Source of the DNA: Onchidella celtica
Lineage: Eukaryota; Mollusca; Gastropoda; Systellommatophora; Onchidiidae
Length of the DNA: 64,000 nt
NCBI GenBank assembly: GCA_963931925.1
Contig: OZ007570.1
Coordinates: 34,963,084-35,027,083 of the forward strand
Direction: 5' to 3'
Shown: positions 34,169 to 46,553 of the stretch, piece by piece
How the letters are laid out: each line of letters starts with the position of its first letter
How positions within the stretch are numbered: position 1 is the first letter of the stretch
Translations under genes and position numbers: made by a program
The notes under the pieces: model-generated
Told to the model about the DNA's origin: nothing
What the model saw: the letters and a program-made list of their open reading frames with translations, nothing else
Databases searched by the model: none

Positions 34169-34869
34169 CTCCCCTAATGACTATTGACCCCCCTCCCCCC
34201 CCCCTGTCCTGTTTATCCACTTACCTATTCATCCGATTTCTCTATTCCTGCCTACATTCTATCCCCTAGCCAAATCATCCAGTAATGTACAGTACTGATG
34301 TCTCTCGTTTGATCTTTAATCCTGCCCGTAACAAATACAGCCTGGCTCTACTCTCTTAACCCTCCAGACCTGAGTGGTTTTCTCGCACTCCTATGACCTA
34401 CAATACAGTAGAAGTTAACCCTCTCGAATGCATGGTTTAAAAGGCCAATACAGTGTTCAAGTGTCCCCCTGTATGACATTGGATTTGTAATTCAAGTGGT
34501 CGCAGAGCATCAATCGTACGGATCAAGTGCCTTACGGCAGGTTCACATTAATGCCTTCCTGAAATTTGTGTGTGTGAGGGAAACGAACTTTGTAAAAACA
34601 TTTAAAACAGCACTTGGCATACTGTAATTTCTTCTTTTTTTTTTTTAACATTTCAACATCTCTACTTGGGTCTTGTATATGATTCAGTCATTATTTTCTA
34701 TTTTTAACCAAACCAATCAATACAAAGGTTTGTTGTTGTTGTTGTTTTAATTCAGTCTTAAATTGTGCATACCACACGGGCGTCTTTCACGTTACTTACT
34801 TCATGTTCTTGCTCAGATTTTACAAGACACAGTAAAAAGGCGATCTTAGCCCTTGCTTTTTCTGTCTGC
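34169..34869. other. No recognised gene
   Basis: Contains a C run at 34188-34204 and a short GTT run at 34731-34746. No exon signals. Confidence 0.35.
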
Positions 34870-35040
34870 ATTATCCGAAAAACGGGAGATCTTACAGTAT
34901 GTAGAAGGGCTATAACACAGGCACACTCTGACATTTGTTTTAAAATGCTTTGTGGCACTTATCATGCCGTTTCACAGTTCCGATTTATTCTATCTCCTTA
35001 TCAAAATACTAAAGCCGAGGTCCAATTTGGAACAGGCAAT
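34870..35040 (+). repeat. Unclassified interspersed repeat, AVSQ family, copy 3
   Basis: Shares CAGTATGTAGAAGGGCTATAA, TTTTAAAATGCTTTGTGGCAC and CGTTTCACAGTTCCGATTTATTC with 27290-27560 and 18340-18610 (both on the other strand). It is open in one frame as FKMLCGTYHAVSQFRFIL, but this is not an established protein family. Confidence 0.6.
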
Positions 35041-35649
35041 TAGTATTATGTTCTTTTCGTTATGACTGTGGCTGATGTGCTATATTACTAGGTTAATATT
35101 GTTACATTATGTGACATGTCTGAAGATGTTCTTCCCTCATTTAGAGTTAGCAATATTTTCTGTCTGTAAGGATGTAATATTTTATTGATTCCAATGTCTG
35201 TTGACAGGCATGAACGTAATGGCCCGATTTATCCACCAAAATTTTTTATTTTTTTTAATTGTTGTGGTAAACTTGTTTTATTCTGCGTCACTGTCATATT
35301 ACGTGTAAACACACTCGGCCTGTGAGCTAAGATGATTGTGTTTCCGAGAACTTCAGCGTCTGTGTCGTATCGACTTATTGGAACTCTTTATGTTTTGTAA
35401 TGGTTAAGTCTAGCTGGCAAATCTCATTTTCAGTCCACAAAATGCCAGTTTTAGTAAATTTTTTCAAGAAACATATTTTTACTTCCTACAGATTCACTAT
35501 CTAAATTTATCCAAAGCATACACAACTCATTTTTGCGGGCTGTTGGATCTATCATAGATTAAATGATGTTCTCCATGATTTGAAACGAATGAGAATATAC
35601 CAAAGAAGAAAGGAAACAAAAACATTCCCTACTTTGTTTATTTCTTCTT
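35041..35649. other. No recognised gene
   Basis: AT-rich sequence leading into the LINE remnant. It may include decayed LINE sequence that I cannot identify. Confidence 0.3.
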
Positions 35650-36045
35650 TTTATTACTTATCTGTACTCAAAAATTAATGCTTTTGTTAGGAAGTTCATA
35701 TCCATCTTAAATGACAGACACCACCTTCTGTTTCATCAAATTCCTAGATCAGCCAGAAGCAGTAGAGTAGTACACATCAAGGCAAACAGAGAAAGATACG
35801 GAAGATCGTTTTTGTTAACTCTTCGCAATTCGATTCAAGAACACATTTTAGCTAGATGTGTGCCATATTTTCACTAAGGTTCCATACCGTGTTACTTCAT
35901 GTAACATGCCTCTTATTGAGGTAGGAATGTTTATGTAATGATGTGTAAGATATGATTGTGTACCATGTAACTAGGTGCTGTTAAACTCCCTGTGAAACTG
36001 GACTTCCCTCGTGGGATAATAATGTAATTCTTATCTTATCTTACC
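35650..36045 (+). pseudogene. LINE 3' end: ORF2 C-terminus and CTTAT tail
   Basis: From about 35686 one open frame reads VRKFISILNDRHHLLFHQIP and then KANRERYGRSFLLTLRNSIQ to a TAA at 35875. Motifs of the IKxxxERYRRSFLPxA type mark the extreme C-terminus of ORF2 in several animal LINE clades (L2/CR1-like). The 3' UTR contains CTTCCCTCGTGGGATAATAA and ends with a TTATC repeat tail at about 36029-36044, as in the copy at 40357-41150. It is 5'-truncated. Confidence 0.75.
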
Positions 36046-36899
36046 CTGGCATGTTGACTCTAAATTCCCGTCAAGAACTAAGCACAGTTGTTCACTTTCC
36101 ATAATAATCTTCTTCGGCTGGAATACCTAGATCAACTTGTTTGTCACCGAAATTTCTGATTCTATCTAGTATGTACTTCGTGTGTCAAAAATGAAGCCAC
36201 CTTAATCAATTTAAATCGAGCTTTTGTGCTCCGGAAAAGTCTTTGAAGCTTGGTCATTTTTACAAAGTGACAAAATAGAAAAGGAGGAGTTTAAAAACAA
36301 AAAGCTGGACATATTTCTAATGCCCTGAAGCAGTGAAAACGTATGTACAAGCAACGTCATCTTATTGCAGTTGGAGGTTGACCATCTACATCAACATAAA
36401 ATTTTCTACTTTACGTTGAAATTCCTGAAATCAGCAAATTCCTGGAATTCTAACCAGGGGCTAGGGAAACAGGGTATTTATTTACTTTTACTGGTTCGTG
36501 TTTTGTGTTATTTTTGTTGTGGTTGTTTTTTTAGAGAGAGAAAAACATTTCCCCGCCAATGATCACTCCCTCCTTCTCGAGCTCTACGGTTTGCCAGATC
36601 ATGTACTTAATCAATTTACCCACCAGTCGAGTCGATACGTGTCAAATGTCTATTTAGCACTTATTCATATCTTGACACTTGCCGTGCGCTGTTTAATGGG
36701 GACATGACAGGCAAACAGTTCAAAAAATTAATAACACAAAGTTTCTGTAAGGATTTCAAGATGGGCCAGCTCTGTGTATATACCAAAGATGATGAACGAA
36801 AATGCAGATGTGTTTTAACAAAGAAGGTTAATTAATGCCCTTTCATCGTAGCGTGATATCTTTATGTAAATGTTCACTCTTCATAGACATAATAGTCAG
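36046..36899. other. No recognised gene
   Basis: AT-rich with short open frames and no definable repeats. Confidence 0.35.
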
Positions 36900-37470
<571 letters not shown>

Positions 37471-37864
37471 CCACTGCCATGTATGCGAACAGAGTCAACC
37501 CCCCATGAGAAATATTTACTTTGAACCTGCCGCCGCACACGCTGAGAGTGAAGAGTTTTTGTAGTGCCTCTCCTCTGTTTGATTAAGTCGAGTGGTAATT
37601 TTTTACCTTCTTTGGATGTAACGTGTCTTCAGCCTTGACTGAAATTTTGACATGTGTTAAAGTGTCTTTTACTGATCCATCGCGAGTCAATATTACAGAC
37701 TACATGAAGCAGCAAGACTCTTCTAATATGTAGGAAGTCTTGGAGTACTGACAGTCAAAACAGTGATTAAATTATGATTCGTTTAAGATAGAATACTGAA
37801 ATTTATTAATTTTTTTATTTCGCTGTCATCGTTCTGTTACTATTGCTTGTTACCTGTATCCCCC

Positions 37865-38640
37865 AGCGCGTCGCAGGAAGAAAGTGCTTTCTGTCCGCAG
37901 CCAGCTGGCAAGATTGACTTGACGTAATGCCGTGGGTCGTCAGAGCTTCTTTGACGTCACTGGTCCAAGTCTTCGTTGGTCTGCCACCAGCCTTGTGTCC
38001 AGAGAACAGCCCCTCACAGCATGTTACTTTGTTTTATGCACGATGTGCCGGCTGGGAGCTCGGCATTCGTAAAAGGTGCCCAAACCATTTCACCCTCTGC
38101 AAGGTGGTCTAGAGGCAAGGTGCTCGCCTCTCATGCCAAGGGTCCCGGGTTCTAAACCCGGGCAGTGCAGGCATGTTGGAAATTGGATTTTTCTCGCGTT
38201 TTCAAGTCCCTGGTCCTATTGGGGGGTAGGATCGAGTAGTTCTTGGAAATTGGATTTTTCTCATATTTTCAAGTCCCTGGTCCTATTGGGGGGTAGGATC
38301 GAGTACCTAGTCTTCTCGGATAAGGACGAAAAAATTCGGAGGGCCCGTGCGCACGTTGCGCACGTTAAAGATACCTTGGCAGTTGGAAATCGTAAAGAGC
38401 AGGCCGAAAGGCCGCTGCCCGGGCAAAATTGAAATTAATAGATTAAAATTTATCCATATCATCTCCCCCTCCCCCCCCCCCCTCCCGCCAGAACAAGAAA
38501 TAATAAAACAAGTAAAGTGAGGTGTAAATGCCAAGGGCAGCGAACCTCCTAAAATAAAGACCTCAAAATGAAATCACCCTCTGCAGCTGCCCTATGTGTT
38601 GTTGATGGACTGGTGTTGTTCCCGCCACCATTTCTCTGTT
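37865..38640 (-). pseudogene. LINE ORF2 C-terminal remnant, split by a SINE
   Basis: On the minus strand, 38640-38586 continues directly into 38101-37865 once the SINE at 38102-38573 is removed. The conceptual reading includes RVKWFGHLLRMPSS, then stop-interrupted sequence, then GGRPTKTWTSDV and QLAADRKHFLP. This is the WxGHLxRM...GRPxxTW...ADR pattern of LINE C-termini, but a different lineage from 15060-15355. It is decayed, with at least one internal stop. Confidence 0.7.
38102..38573 (+). mobile_element. tRNA-derived SINE, long form, with 12-bp TSD
   Basis: Flanked by tcaccctctgca at 38090-38101 and 38574-38585. A-box region tggtctagaggcaagg at about 38105-38120 and B-box region gggttctaaaccc at about 38147-38159. 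Two tandem 67-bp units start at 38178 and 38245; the second runs into CCTAGTCTTCTCGGATAAGG and the central domain (TACCTTGGCAGTTGG, AAGAGCAGGCC). The tail is C-rich, then GCGAACCTCCTAAAATAAAG and an A-rich end. It is nearly identical to 18762-19199 over its shared length and retains both Pol III boxes, although the B box is imperfect. Confidence 0.93.
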
Positions 38641-38794
38641 ATTATTCTGTTACTATAATACTAGAATACTACTAAAATTCTTATTCTTTTCGTCTCTTTG
38701 CACCCGCAGATGCTCAGCTATCTCTTATACTAACTAAACTTTTTGTTGGGTTCTTTCCAGTGTGAACTGGCACCTTTAGAACCTTCTCTTACCT

Positions 38795-39018
38795 CTCTCC
38801 CTCCCTCCCTCTCTCTCTCACTCTCTCTCTCTCTTTCTCTCCTTCTTTCTCTCTCTCCTTCTACCTCTTTCTGTTTCTCTCTCTCTGTTTCTTATCTCTC
38901 TTCGTTTCTCTCTCTCTCGTTCTCTTTGTTTTTCCCTTTCTCTCTCTGTCTTCCTCCTTTTCTCTGTCTCTCTTTCTTTCTCTCTCTCTCTCACACACAC
39001 ACACATGCACACACATAC
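38795..39018. repeat. (CT)n-rich region ending in (CA)n
   Basis: Imperfect CT dinucleotide repeat, ending in ACACACACACATGCACACACA. Serine/leucine-rich and Glu/Arg-rich open frames on either strand are artefacts. Confidence 0.95.
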
Positions 39019-39404
39019 ACATAAACAAACTCTCGTCTCAACGTTGATTACTCTGTAACAAAATCAGGACCTAACAATACACCACGATTTGGCTTCCTGT
39101 CACGGACCCTCCCTCTACCCTATGCCGCTGACGAGTGTCCACCCGCCCTGTGATAGCCGAGAATGCCGTATCGGTGACATCAAAGGCTCCCCGGATGCAG
39201 ACCTGTCAGCAAAGGGGGCGGGCTCACACCACAGATGTCTCATAGAGATACGGCCGGGAGCTTCAAACGTGATATCTCTTTTAGGGAATATTTTTAAGGG
39301 GGAGGGGAGGGGAGTGAGAATTGGATGAAAGGGGAAAGGGCGTTTGAGGAGATTGATGGTGAGTGAAAAGGCGGGTAATGATGATGTTGAAAAGAATCTA
39401 AACG
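39019..39404. other. No recognised gene
   Basis: GC-moderate segment with a G-rich patch at 39298-39312. No domain was found. Confidence 0.3.
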
Positions 39405-39580
39405 TGTCTCATTTAAGTTTCTAAACTTGTCCAGCATTTAGATGGGGCCTCGCTCACTGGTGAGGTCGAAACAGTTGTGTCTCACTAGCTACTAATGCGT
39501 CGATACTGTCTTGAGACAGCTGACGGAAAAAAGACCTCGCTCACTGAGTCAAAACAGACGCACAATAGACTTGAGCAAGT
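39405..39580. mobile_element. TIR family with CACTGAGT ends, copy 2 (diverged)
   Basis: Contains GGGGCCTCGCTCACTGGTGA, GGTCGAAACAG, CTCACTAGCTACTAATGCGT and CTCACTGAGTCAAAACAGAC, matching 32651-32857 and 46856-47019. The right end is clear; the left end is poorly defined. Confidence 0.5.
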
Positions 39581-40356
<776 letters not shown>

Positions 40357-41123
40357 GGACTTTAGGAAAAATAACAACGATCCTGTTTGCCCTCTTACTA
40401 TCAACAATGAAATTGTCACAGAGGCCAAATATCTTGGCATTACTATTGATTCATTGCTTAACTGACATGAGCATGTAACATACAAGAAAGCCAACCAGCG
40501 CATGTATTTCCTCAGAAAGCTCCGCTCTTTAAAAGTTAGCAAAAGCATTCTGAAAATATTTTACACCATGGCTATTCAGAGCGTATGGAGTTAATGTATA
40601 GAGTTGTCTGTTGGGGAGGAAACATCTTACAAAAAGATAAAAATAAGATCAATATTTTAATTTAAAAAGCATCAAAAATTTGTAACTGTGATCTGTCATA
40701 TTTTGATGAGCTGTTCACTGGTGCTTATATTAAAAAAGCTAATAATATTATAAATGACCCCCAACATCCCCTGAACAAAGAATGCATAAGATCTGTAAGA
40801 AGTTTAAGGCTGTTGTCAAAGAAAACTAAAACTGAGCTCTACTTTAAATCGTTTATTCCATCATCAACTAGGATGTTACAATAATGTCGTCATCTTGATC
40901 GTAATCTGTGTACAGTTGAATTGTGTCCTGCGTGTCAGGTCAATGTGCTTTAGTAACGGAAGCATATTGTGTGCACTGTTAATTTTGTTTATCCACTAGT
41001 GTGTGTGTGTGTGTGTGCGAGCGCTCTATATATTATAATTTCTGTTTCTGTAACTGTATTGTTATGTATTCAATGATCAAAACAAATTTCCTTGTACAAG
41101 GACGAATAAAATTTATCTTATCT

Positions 41124-41150
<27 letters not shown>
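40357..41150 (+). pseudogene. LINE 3' end between two TATC arrays
   Basis: The conceptual frame starts [20 protein letters not shown], then has [14 protein letters not shown], a TGA where a Trp codon is expected, and RMYFLRKLRSLKVSKSILKI. Later, with several stops and frameshifts, come pieces of the NDPQHPLNK and KTKTELYFKSFIPSS type. This is the post-RT C-terminal region of an L2/CR1-like LINE. The 3' UTR ends ACGAATAAAATTTATC and then six or so CTTAT units, which pass directly into CTAT units. It is 5'-truncated. Confidence 0.8.
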
Positions 41151-41154
<4 letters not shown>

Positions 41155-41207
41155 TCTATCTATCTATCTATCTGCCTATCTATCTAGCTATCTATCTATC
41201 TATCTAG

Positions 41208-41297
<90 letters not shown>

Positions 41298-41310
41298 ATG
41301 TCTCTATCTC

Positions 41311-41341
<31 letters not shown>

Positions 41342-41385
41342 GTCTATCTATTTATCTATCTTTCCATCTATCTGTCTGTCACCGA
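41115..41385. repeat. (CTTAT)n tail passing into (CTAT)n array
   Basis: CTTAT pentamers belonging to the LINE tail switch to CTAT tetramers at about 41150, then to CTGT and mixed units by 41385. Confidence 0.95.
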
Positions 41386-42396
41386 TCCGATTGTGTTTTG
41401 AAAATCTCCATGTATAGACAATTTCCATCAAAAAAAAAATTAAAAAACACGATCTTTTGAATATTAACTCCACTAAAACTGCTGGTGGATTCGTTAAAAA
41501 TCTGCAAAATCCTTAACATATTTAGAAAAGGAACTTTCACGATTCACAGCCATAGTAACAAGAGACTTTCTGAATGTGTACAAGAGTGCAGTTACATGAA
41601 CGTGTTTTTTGTTTTTAATTAAATTTTCAGACAAAAAAAAATCCCAGTAAAACATGGGACAAGGACTCAATACATGCCTGAACTCCTGTATATAAACTTA
41701 ATGACAAATGGACATATACATGAACTGTGTGTAACTAGTTACACGTTTTTGTAGGCGTTATGGGCCGATGCAAAATGCTACTTAGTATGCGTGAACTTTG
41801 CCTAGTCCTACATCCACGCGTAAAAGGGTTCGTAACTTTATACTTTCTCCGTGGACGACTAAACCACTGGCTTGGGAAAGTATCGTCTGCTAGAAAGTAA
41901 GAAAGGAAGTAACTAATATTTTATTCCAACCCGAGACTTCAAGGGCCAAGGAAGAATTTTGGTTTTGCACTCACCCTCGATCTCTTAGTTTTGTTTTGAT
42001 CGGCGTTGTTTTCTCGTGGCAGAGATTGGCGGATACAAATTCTGTGTCAATTTTTGTGACAGCAGTAAGCGGCAATTGATGCGTGGGGAGAGGTAGGGGT
42101 AACTTTAGTTCATGCATACCGAATAAATTTGAGTTTACACCTAGGTAGCCGAATCTCACAATATAAAGTGGTAGAATCTTTCTTTCAACGTTTCTAGCTG
42201 TTTAAAGTACCGTAATTGAACTAGATGTAGATCTAGTGACGAGTGTGTCGAGCTATCCACAAAGCGCTGGGTAGGCCTCTATACGTGGTTAAAACGACTA
42301 CGGACAGCCTTTCCTACGCCTACGTTTTTAGGTCAACAAAAGAAGAAGGTATCCATAGATCTACAGTGACATCTGTCCTCAGACTAAATACAAAGT
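41386..42396 (+). other. Leader / flank of the Gypsy element, no 5' LTR seen
   Basis: This kilobase should contain the 5' LTR and primer-binding site of the element beginning at 42397. I find no copy of the 3' LTR sequence (for example GCCAAAGCCACTTTGGC or TTCTATAAATAAAG) in it. No tRNA-complementary primer-binding site is obvious, although TGGTAGAATC at 42170 is a weak possibility. Confidence 0.4.
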
Positions 42397-42855
42397 ATGG
42401 CTAATGCACTGCCGCATTTCCCTCCTTTTAAAGTTAGGGAAGATGAACTATCAGCTGGAACCAGGTGGAAGAAGTGGCTCTCCAAATTTGAGAACCTAAT
42501 CGTAGCTATGGACATTTCATCCGAAGAGCGTAAACAAGCCCTTTTGATGCACTATGGCGGTGATGAGGTATTTGACCTAGTAGAAACCTTCACGCCAGAA
42601 AGCAAAGAGTCATACACTTCGTTGAAAAAGGAGCTGGAAACATACTTCACACCAAGAGTCAACACCACGTTTGAAGCATTCAAACTGAGGAAAATGAAAC
42701 AACTGCCTTCAGAAAACGTAGACCAGTTTCATGTCAGGCTGAGAACCCAGGCAGCACTCTGTTCCTTCACAGGTGTGGACAGAGAGATTTTAGCGCAGCA
42801 TCGAAGGCATCATCTCATCGAAACTGCGAAAAAAAAGCCCTGCGCGATCGGCTAA
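42397..42855 (+). CDS. gag: Gypsy gag (N-terminal part, frameshifted)
   Basis: The ATG at 42397 opens a 152-codon frame (MANALPHFPPFKVRE...) with the helical capsid-like gag region seen in K02A2.6-type elements, including W-x-KWLSKFENL and a YFTPRVN segment. Around 42805 the reading shifts: a run compatible with continuing gag appears in another frame, and an extra A in the eight-A run at about 42828-42835 restores the frame that leads into the zinc knuckles. The TAA at 42853-42855 is therefore probably a result of these indels, not the natural end. Confidence 0.8.
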   Translation: MANALPHFPPFKVREDELSAGTRWKKWLSKFENLIVAMDISSEERKQALLMHYGGDEVFDLVETFTPESKESYTSLKKELETYFTPRVNTTFEAFKLRKMKQLPSENVDQFHVRLRTQAALCSFTGVDREILAQHRRHHLIETAKKKPCAIG

Positions 42856-44369
42856 CACTCAATCAGCTGATTGCAGAAGCAAGAAACGATGAGTTAACAG
42901 AACAACAGACACGACAAATTGAGTCTGCAGCTGACTCAGCGTGTGCTGTGGGTGGGAAAGGTGCACACACAAAGAGAGGGCCGCCCAAGGAGAAATGGAA
43001 ATTCAACTACAACAACATTAACAAAGCACCTGCTGCTAAACACCAGAGATGCAGAAATTGTGGAGGAATATTCCCACACCCACCATCCAAACCATGCCCT
43101 GCCAAAGGTAAGACGTGCATTGCATGCAACAAAACAAACCATTTTGCTAAGGTATGCCGTTCCTCAAAGAAAGTTTACGCACCAGTAAATCACGTGGCAG
43201 ATGACAGCGACAGCGACGGTGTGTTCACCATAAAAACATCAAAAAAACTACCCCGGACAGTAGTATCGCTGTACGACCAGGATACTGATGTCATCGTGGA
43301 TACAGGAGCGTCAGTGAATGTCCTCACAAAGAAAACATACGAGAAACTGAGACCAAAGCCAAAACTCGAGCCCAGCTCTACACCCATTTATGGGTACAAC
43401 ACTACAGACAGGCTTCCTGTGATGGGTTCCTTTACCTCCAAGGTATTTCACAAGCAGAAACAGCGACGAACAGATGCAAAGTTTTACGTGGTTGAAACTT
43501 TGGACCGATCATGTCGAAACCTTCTCTCTGGCGCAACGTCTGAGGATCTTGGCATAATTTTGTTTGCCCTCAACCTTCATATACCAGAGGACCTGTATGA
43601 AGGATTTGGAAAGATCAAAGGCATCAATGTCAAGCTGCACATTGACAACCAAGTGCCCCCAAAAGCTCAGATATACCGCAGAACCCCATATCATGTGCGG
43701 AGGGACGTTGAAAAGGAACTTCACCGTCTTGAACGAGAGGACATCATCGAAGCTGTTGATGGACCCACACCATGGGTTAGTCCCATCGTCGTTGTTCCCA
43801 AAAAGTCTGGCGGAGTTAGACTTTGCATTGACATGCGAGAAGCTAACAAGGCAATCAAGCGAGACCGACATCCCATGCCAACGATTGAGGACATGATAAA
43901 TGATCTAAACGGATCAACCGTCTTCAGCCGCATTGACTTGAAACAAGCTTTTCACCAATTAGAGCTGGACAAGGAAAGCAGGTTCATCACAACTTTTTCC
44001 ACCCATGTCGGACTAAGACGCTTTAAGAGACTCATGTTTGGAGTGAACGCTGCTCCAGAAATGTTCCAACAAGCTCTCAGTGGCATTCTTCATGACATCC
44101 CAGGCGTCACACACTTCATAGACGATATAATTGTCCATGGCAAGAACAAAGCAGAACACGATGAAAGCCTCAGAGAAACACTCGCCCGGCTCCGACAAAG
44201 AGGGGCAAAGCTGAACAAAGAAAAATGTTTGTTTGGTGTCCATCAACTATCGTTCTTGGGGCACATATTTGGACAAGACGGCATGTCACCAGAGCCTCAA
44301 AAGGTCAAAGCTGTCACCAACGCAGCGCCTCCAGCTTCAGTGTCAGAGCTACGATCTTTCTTGGCATGA
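42837..44369 (+). CDS. pol: Gypsy nucleocapsid, protease and reverse transcriptase
   Basis: The frame is open from about 42837 (ALRDRLTLNQ...), with no ATG needed because it continues gag. Numbering from the codon at 42948, two zinc knuckles lie at about 35-70, the second a canonical CIACNKTNHFAKVC (CX2CX4HX4C). The aspartic protease motif DTGAS is at 118-122. RT begins around YRRTPYHVRRDVEKEL and includes PWVSPIVVVPKKSGGVRLCI, FSRIDLKQAFHQ and the catalytic FIDD at 390-393 (a variant of YxDD). The frame stops at a TGA (44367-44369) after ELRSFLA, where a one-base deletion has removed it from the frame of the RNase H part. Retroelement pol replicates the element RNA into DNA in cytoplasmic particles. 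Confidence 0.92.
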   Translation, partial: ALRDRLTLNQLIAEARNDELTEQQTRQIESAADSACAVGGKGAHTKRGPPKEKWKFNYNNINKAPAAKHQRCRNCGGIFPHPPSKPCPAKGKTCIACNKTNHFAKVCRSSKKVYAPVNHVADDSDSDGVFTIKTSKKLPRTVVSLYDQDTDVIVDTGASVNVLTKKTYEKLRPKPKLEPSSTPIYGYNTTDRLPVMGSFTSKVFHKQKQRRTDAKFYVVETLDRSCRNLLSGATSEDLGIILFALNLHIPEDLYEGFGKIKGINVKLHIDNQVPPKAQIYRRTPYHVRRDVEKELHRLEREDIIEAVDGPTPWVSPIVVVPKKSGGVRLCIDMREANKAIKRDRHPMPTIEDMINDLNGSTVFSRIDLKQAFHQLELDKESRFITTFSTHVGLRRFKRLMFGVNAAPEMFQQALSGILHDIPGVTHFIDDIIVHGKNKAEHDESLRETLARLRQRGAKLNKEKCLFGVHQLSFLGHIFGQDGMSPEPQKVKAVTNAAPPASVSELRSFLA

Positions 44370-46393
44370 CCCAGTTTGTGTCGAGGTACATAGACGGGTA
44401 TGCTACCATCACTGAACCCCCCAGGAGACTCACCAGGAAGTCACAGGCGTGGACATGGGGAAAAGCTCAAGAAAAAGCCTTCAACACTCTGAAGGAAGCA
44501 CTCACCAAGGTCGGAGTAATGGCATATTTTGACCCCCAGAAACACACGGAGATCATAGTCGACGCATCTCCGTGCGGTCTTGGGGCCATGTTGACTCAAC
44601 AGGGCAGAGTCATTTGCTATGCCAGCCGTGCTCTAACAGATGTTGAGAGTCGCTACAGCCAAACAGAGGGAGAGATGCTGGCTGTGGTATACGGCGTTGA
44701 GAAGTTCCACGTCTACCTGTATGGTTCTACTTTCACCGTCACCACAGACCACAAGCCTCTTTTGGGCATCATCCGCAGCAGCAAACCATGTTCAGCACGG
44801 ATGGATCGCTGGAGATTACGCCTCATGCCGTATGAGTTCACCCTTAAGTACAGCCCAGGCCGAGATGAGGCTAACCCAGCAGATTACCTCTCTCGTCACC
44901 CATCCACGAAACCAAGCAGAGACAACGACGGGGAGAACTTCATTCGTTACGTGACAAACGCATCGATTCCTCATGCCCTCACACTCACCGAGGTCAAAGA
45001 AGCTACAAGCCATGATGAACAGCTACAAAACGTCATGACCGCCATCATGTCTGGAAAATGGAACGCCAAATCTGTAGCGCCCTTCAAGCAGTTGAAGGAT
45101 GAATTCTCGGTCCATGATGGAGTTGTCCTTAGGCAGAGCCGAGTTGTCGTCCCAGCAAGTTTACAGAAACAAGTCATCAAGCTAGCACATGCATCTCATC
45201 AAGGGGTTGTAAAAACGAAACAACTCATTCGTGAGAAGGTCTGGTTCCCGCGCATTGACAAGATGGTTGAGGACCATCTAAAAGGATGCATTCCCTGCCA
45301 ATCATCCACCACCAGTCCCAAACAACGTGACCCACTTCAGATGACACCACTACCCAAGCGTCCATGGGACGAGTTATCCATTGACTTTGCAGGCCCATTC
45401 CCTACGGGAGAATATCTCCTCATCGTCATTGATGACTACAGCCGTTTTCCTGAGGTGGAAATCATCAGTTCAACATCAGCACGTGTGGTGACACCGAAAC
45501 TTAACCAGATATTCGCAAGATTCGGAACTCCCAGTGTCTTGAAGTCAGACAACGGGGCTCCATTTAATGGAGAAGACTTTTCATCTTTTGCTAGGAAGCT
45601 GGGCTTCCACCATCGCAAGGTTTCGCCTTTGTGGCCAGAAGCAAATGGAGAGGCAGAACGATTTGTTAGATCTTTGAACAAATTCGTTCATACCTGTGAA
45701 GCAGAGGGGTCTAACTGGAAACAGGAACTACCAAACTTCCTCCGCCAGTACCGAGCCACTCCGCACAGCTCCACCAAAGTCTCACCTCATGAAGCACTCA
45801 CAGGCAGAAAGATGAGAACTACTCTACCTGAGGTCATTACCGACCAGACGAAACTGACTGAGAACATCGCGGACAACGATTTGTCGGCGAAGATGCGACA
45901 GAAAGGATACGCTGACACCAAGCGAAACACTCAGCAACATAAACTACACCTAACAGATGCTGTACTGGTACGTCAGCCGAGACAAAACAAGCTCTCACCT
46001 CCCTACAATCCAGCACCCTACATTATCAAAGATATAAAGGGGAGCATGGTGACAGCAGCTAATAATCAACATTCAGTTACCAGAAACTCCTCGTTCTTCA
46101 AAACTGTCTCAGTTCAAGAACCAGAACCTTTGGTACATGACATGCGGGAAGATGACATTGATAGTCTCCCTGGAAAACCTGAAGAAGACCAACCATCACG
46201 GTCACACGATCTGCAAAAGCCAACCCAACCTCTCTATCCAACGGGGTTGCAGGTCGAGCAACCAGGCTCACTAGATGTGGACGAGGTCCCATCCTCTCCA
46301 CCATCTCCTCGTTTAAAAACACAGATAAATCACCCCAACACTGTAACTAGAAGCGGTCGTATTGTTAAACTGCCTGCCAGATACACCACTTAG
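44364..46393 (+). CDS. pol: Gypsy RNase H and integrase
   Basis: The homologous reading starts at about 44364 (GMTQFVSRYI), although the frame is open from an ATG at 44225 in sequence that is RT in another frame. RNase H is marked by VDASPCGLGAMLTQ (Asp codon at 44571), YSQTEGEMLAVVY and TTDHKPL. Integrase has an HHCC zinc finger (HASHQG ... GCIPCQ). Its catalytic triad has D in SIDFAGP (about 45383), D in KSDNGAP (about 45548) and E in ANGEAER (about 45650), about 34-35 residues after the second Asp, so D,D-35-E is intact. The C-terminal part is a basic/proline-rich tail ending at TAG 46391-46393. No chromodomain is visible. Confidence 0.92.
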
Positions 46394-46539
46394 GAACGAT
46401 TATTATACTGAGGATTCTTACCATCGTCCTAGCATTTAAGAATTATCTCCATGATGTCTCAAGCCTAGATGACAGGACGGGTTGGATGGATAAATATGAA
46501 CCCTTCCCTATTTTAAAATTTAATTGAAATTATTTATCT

Positions 46540-46553
46540 AAGTTGGAGAGGGG
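46540..46553 (+). other. Polypurine tract of the Gypsy element
   Basis: The stretch aagttggagagggg directly precedes TGTAATG, the expected primer for plus-strand synthesis before a 3' LTR starting TG. Confidence 0.8.

Noticed and set aside
42936-46322. Minus-strand and alternate-frame open reading frames over the Gypsy element
   Set aside because: They overlap well-supported pol domains in the correct frame and have no homology-like motifs of their own.
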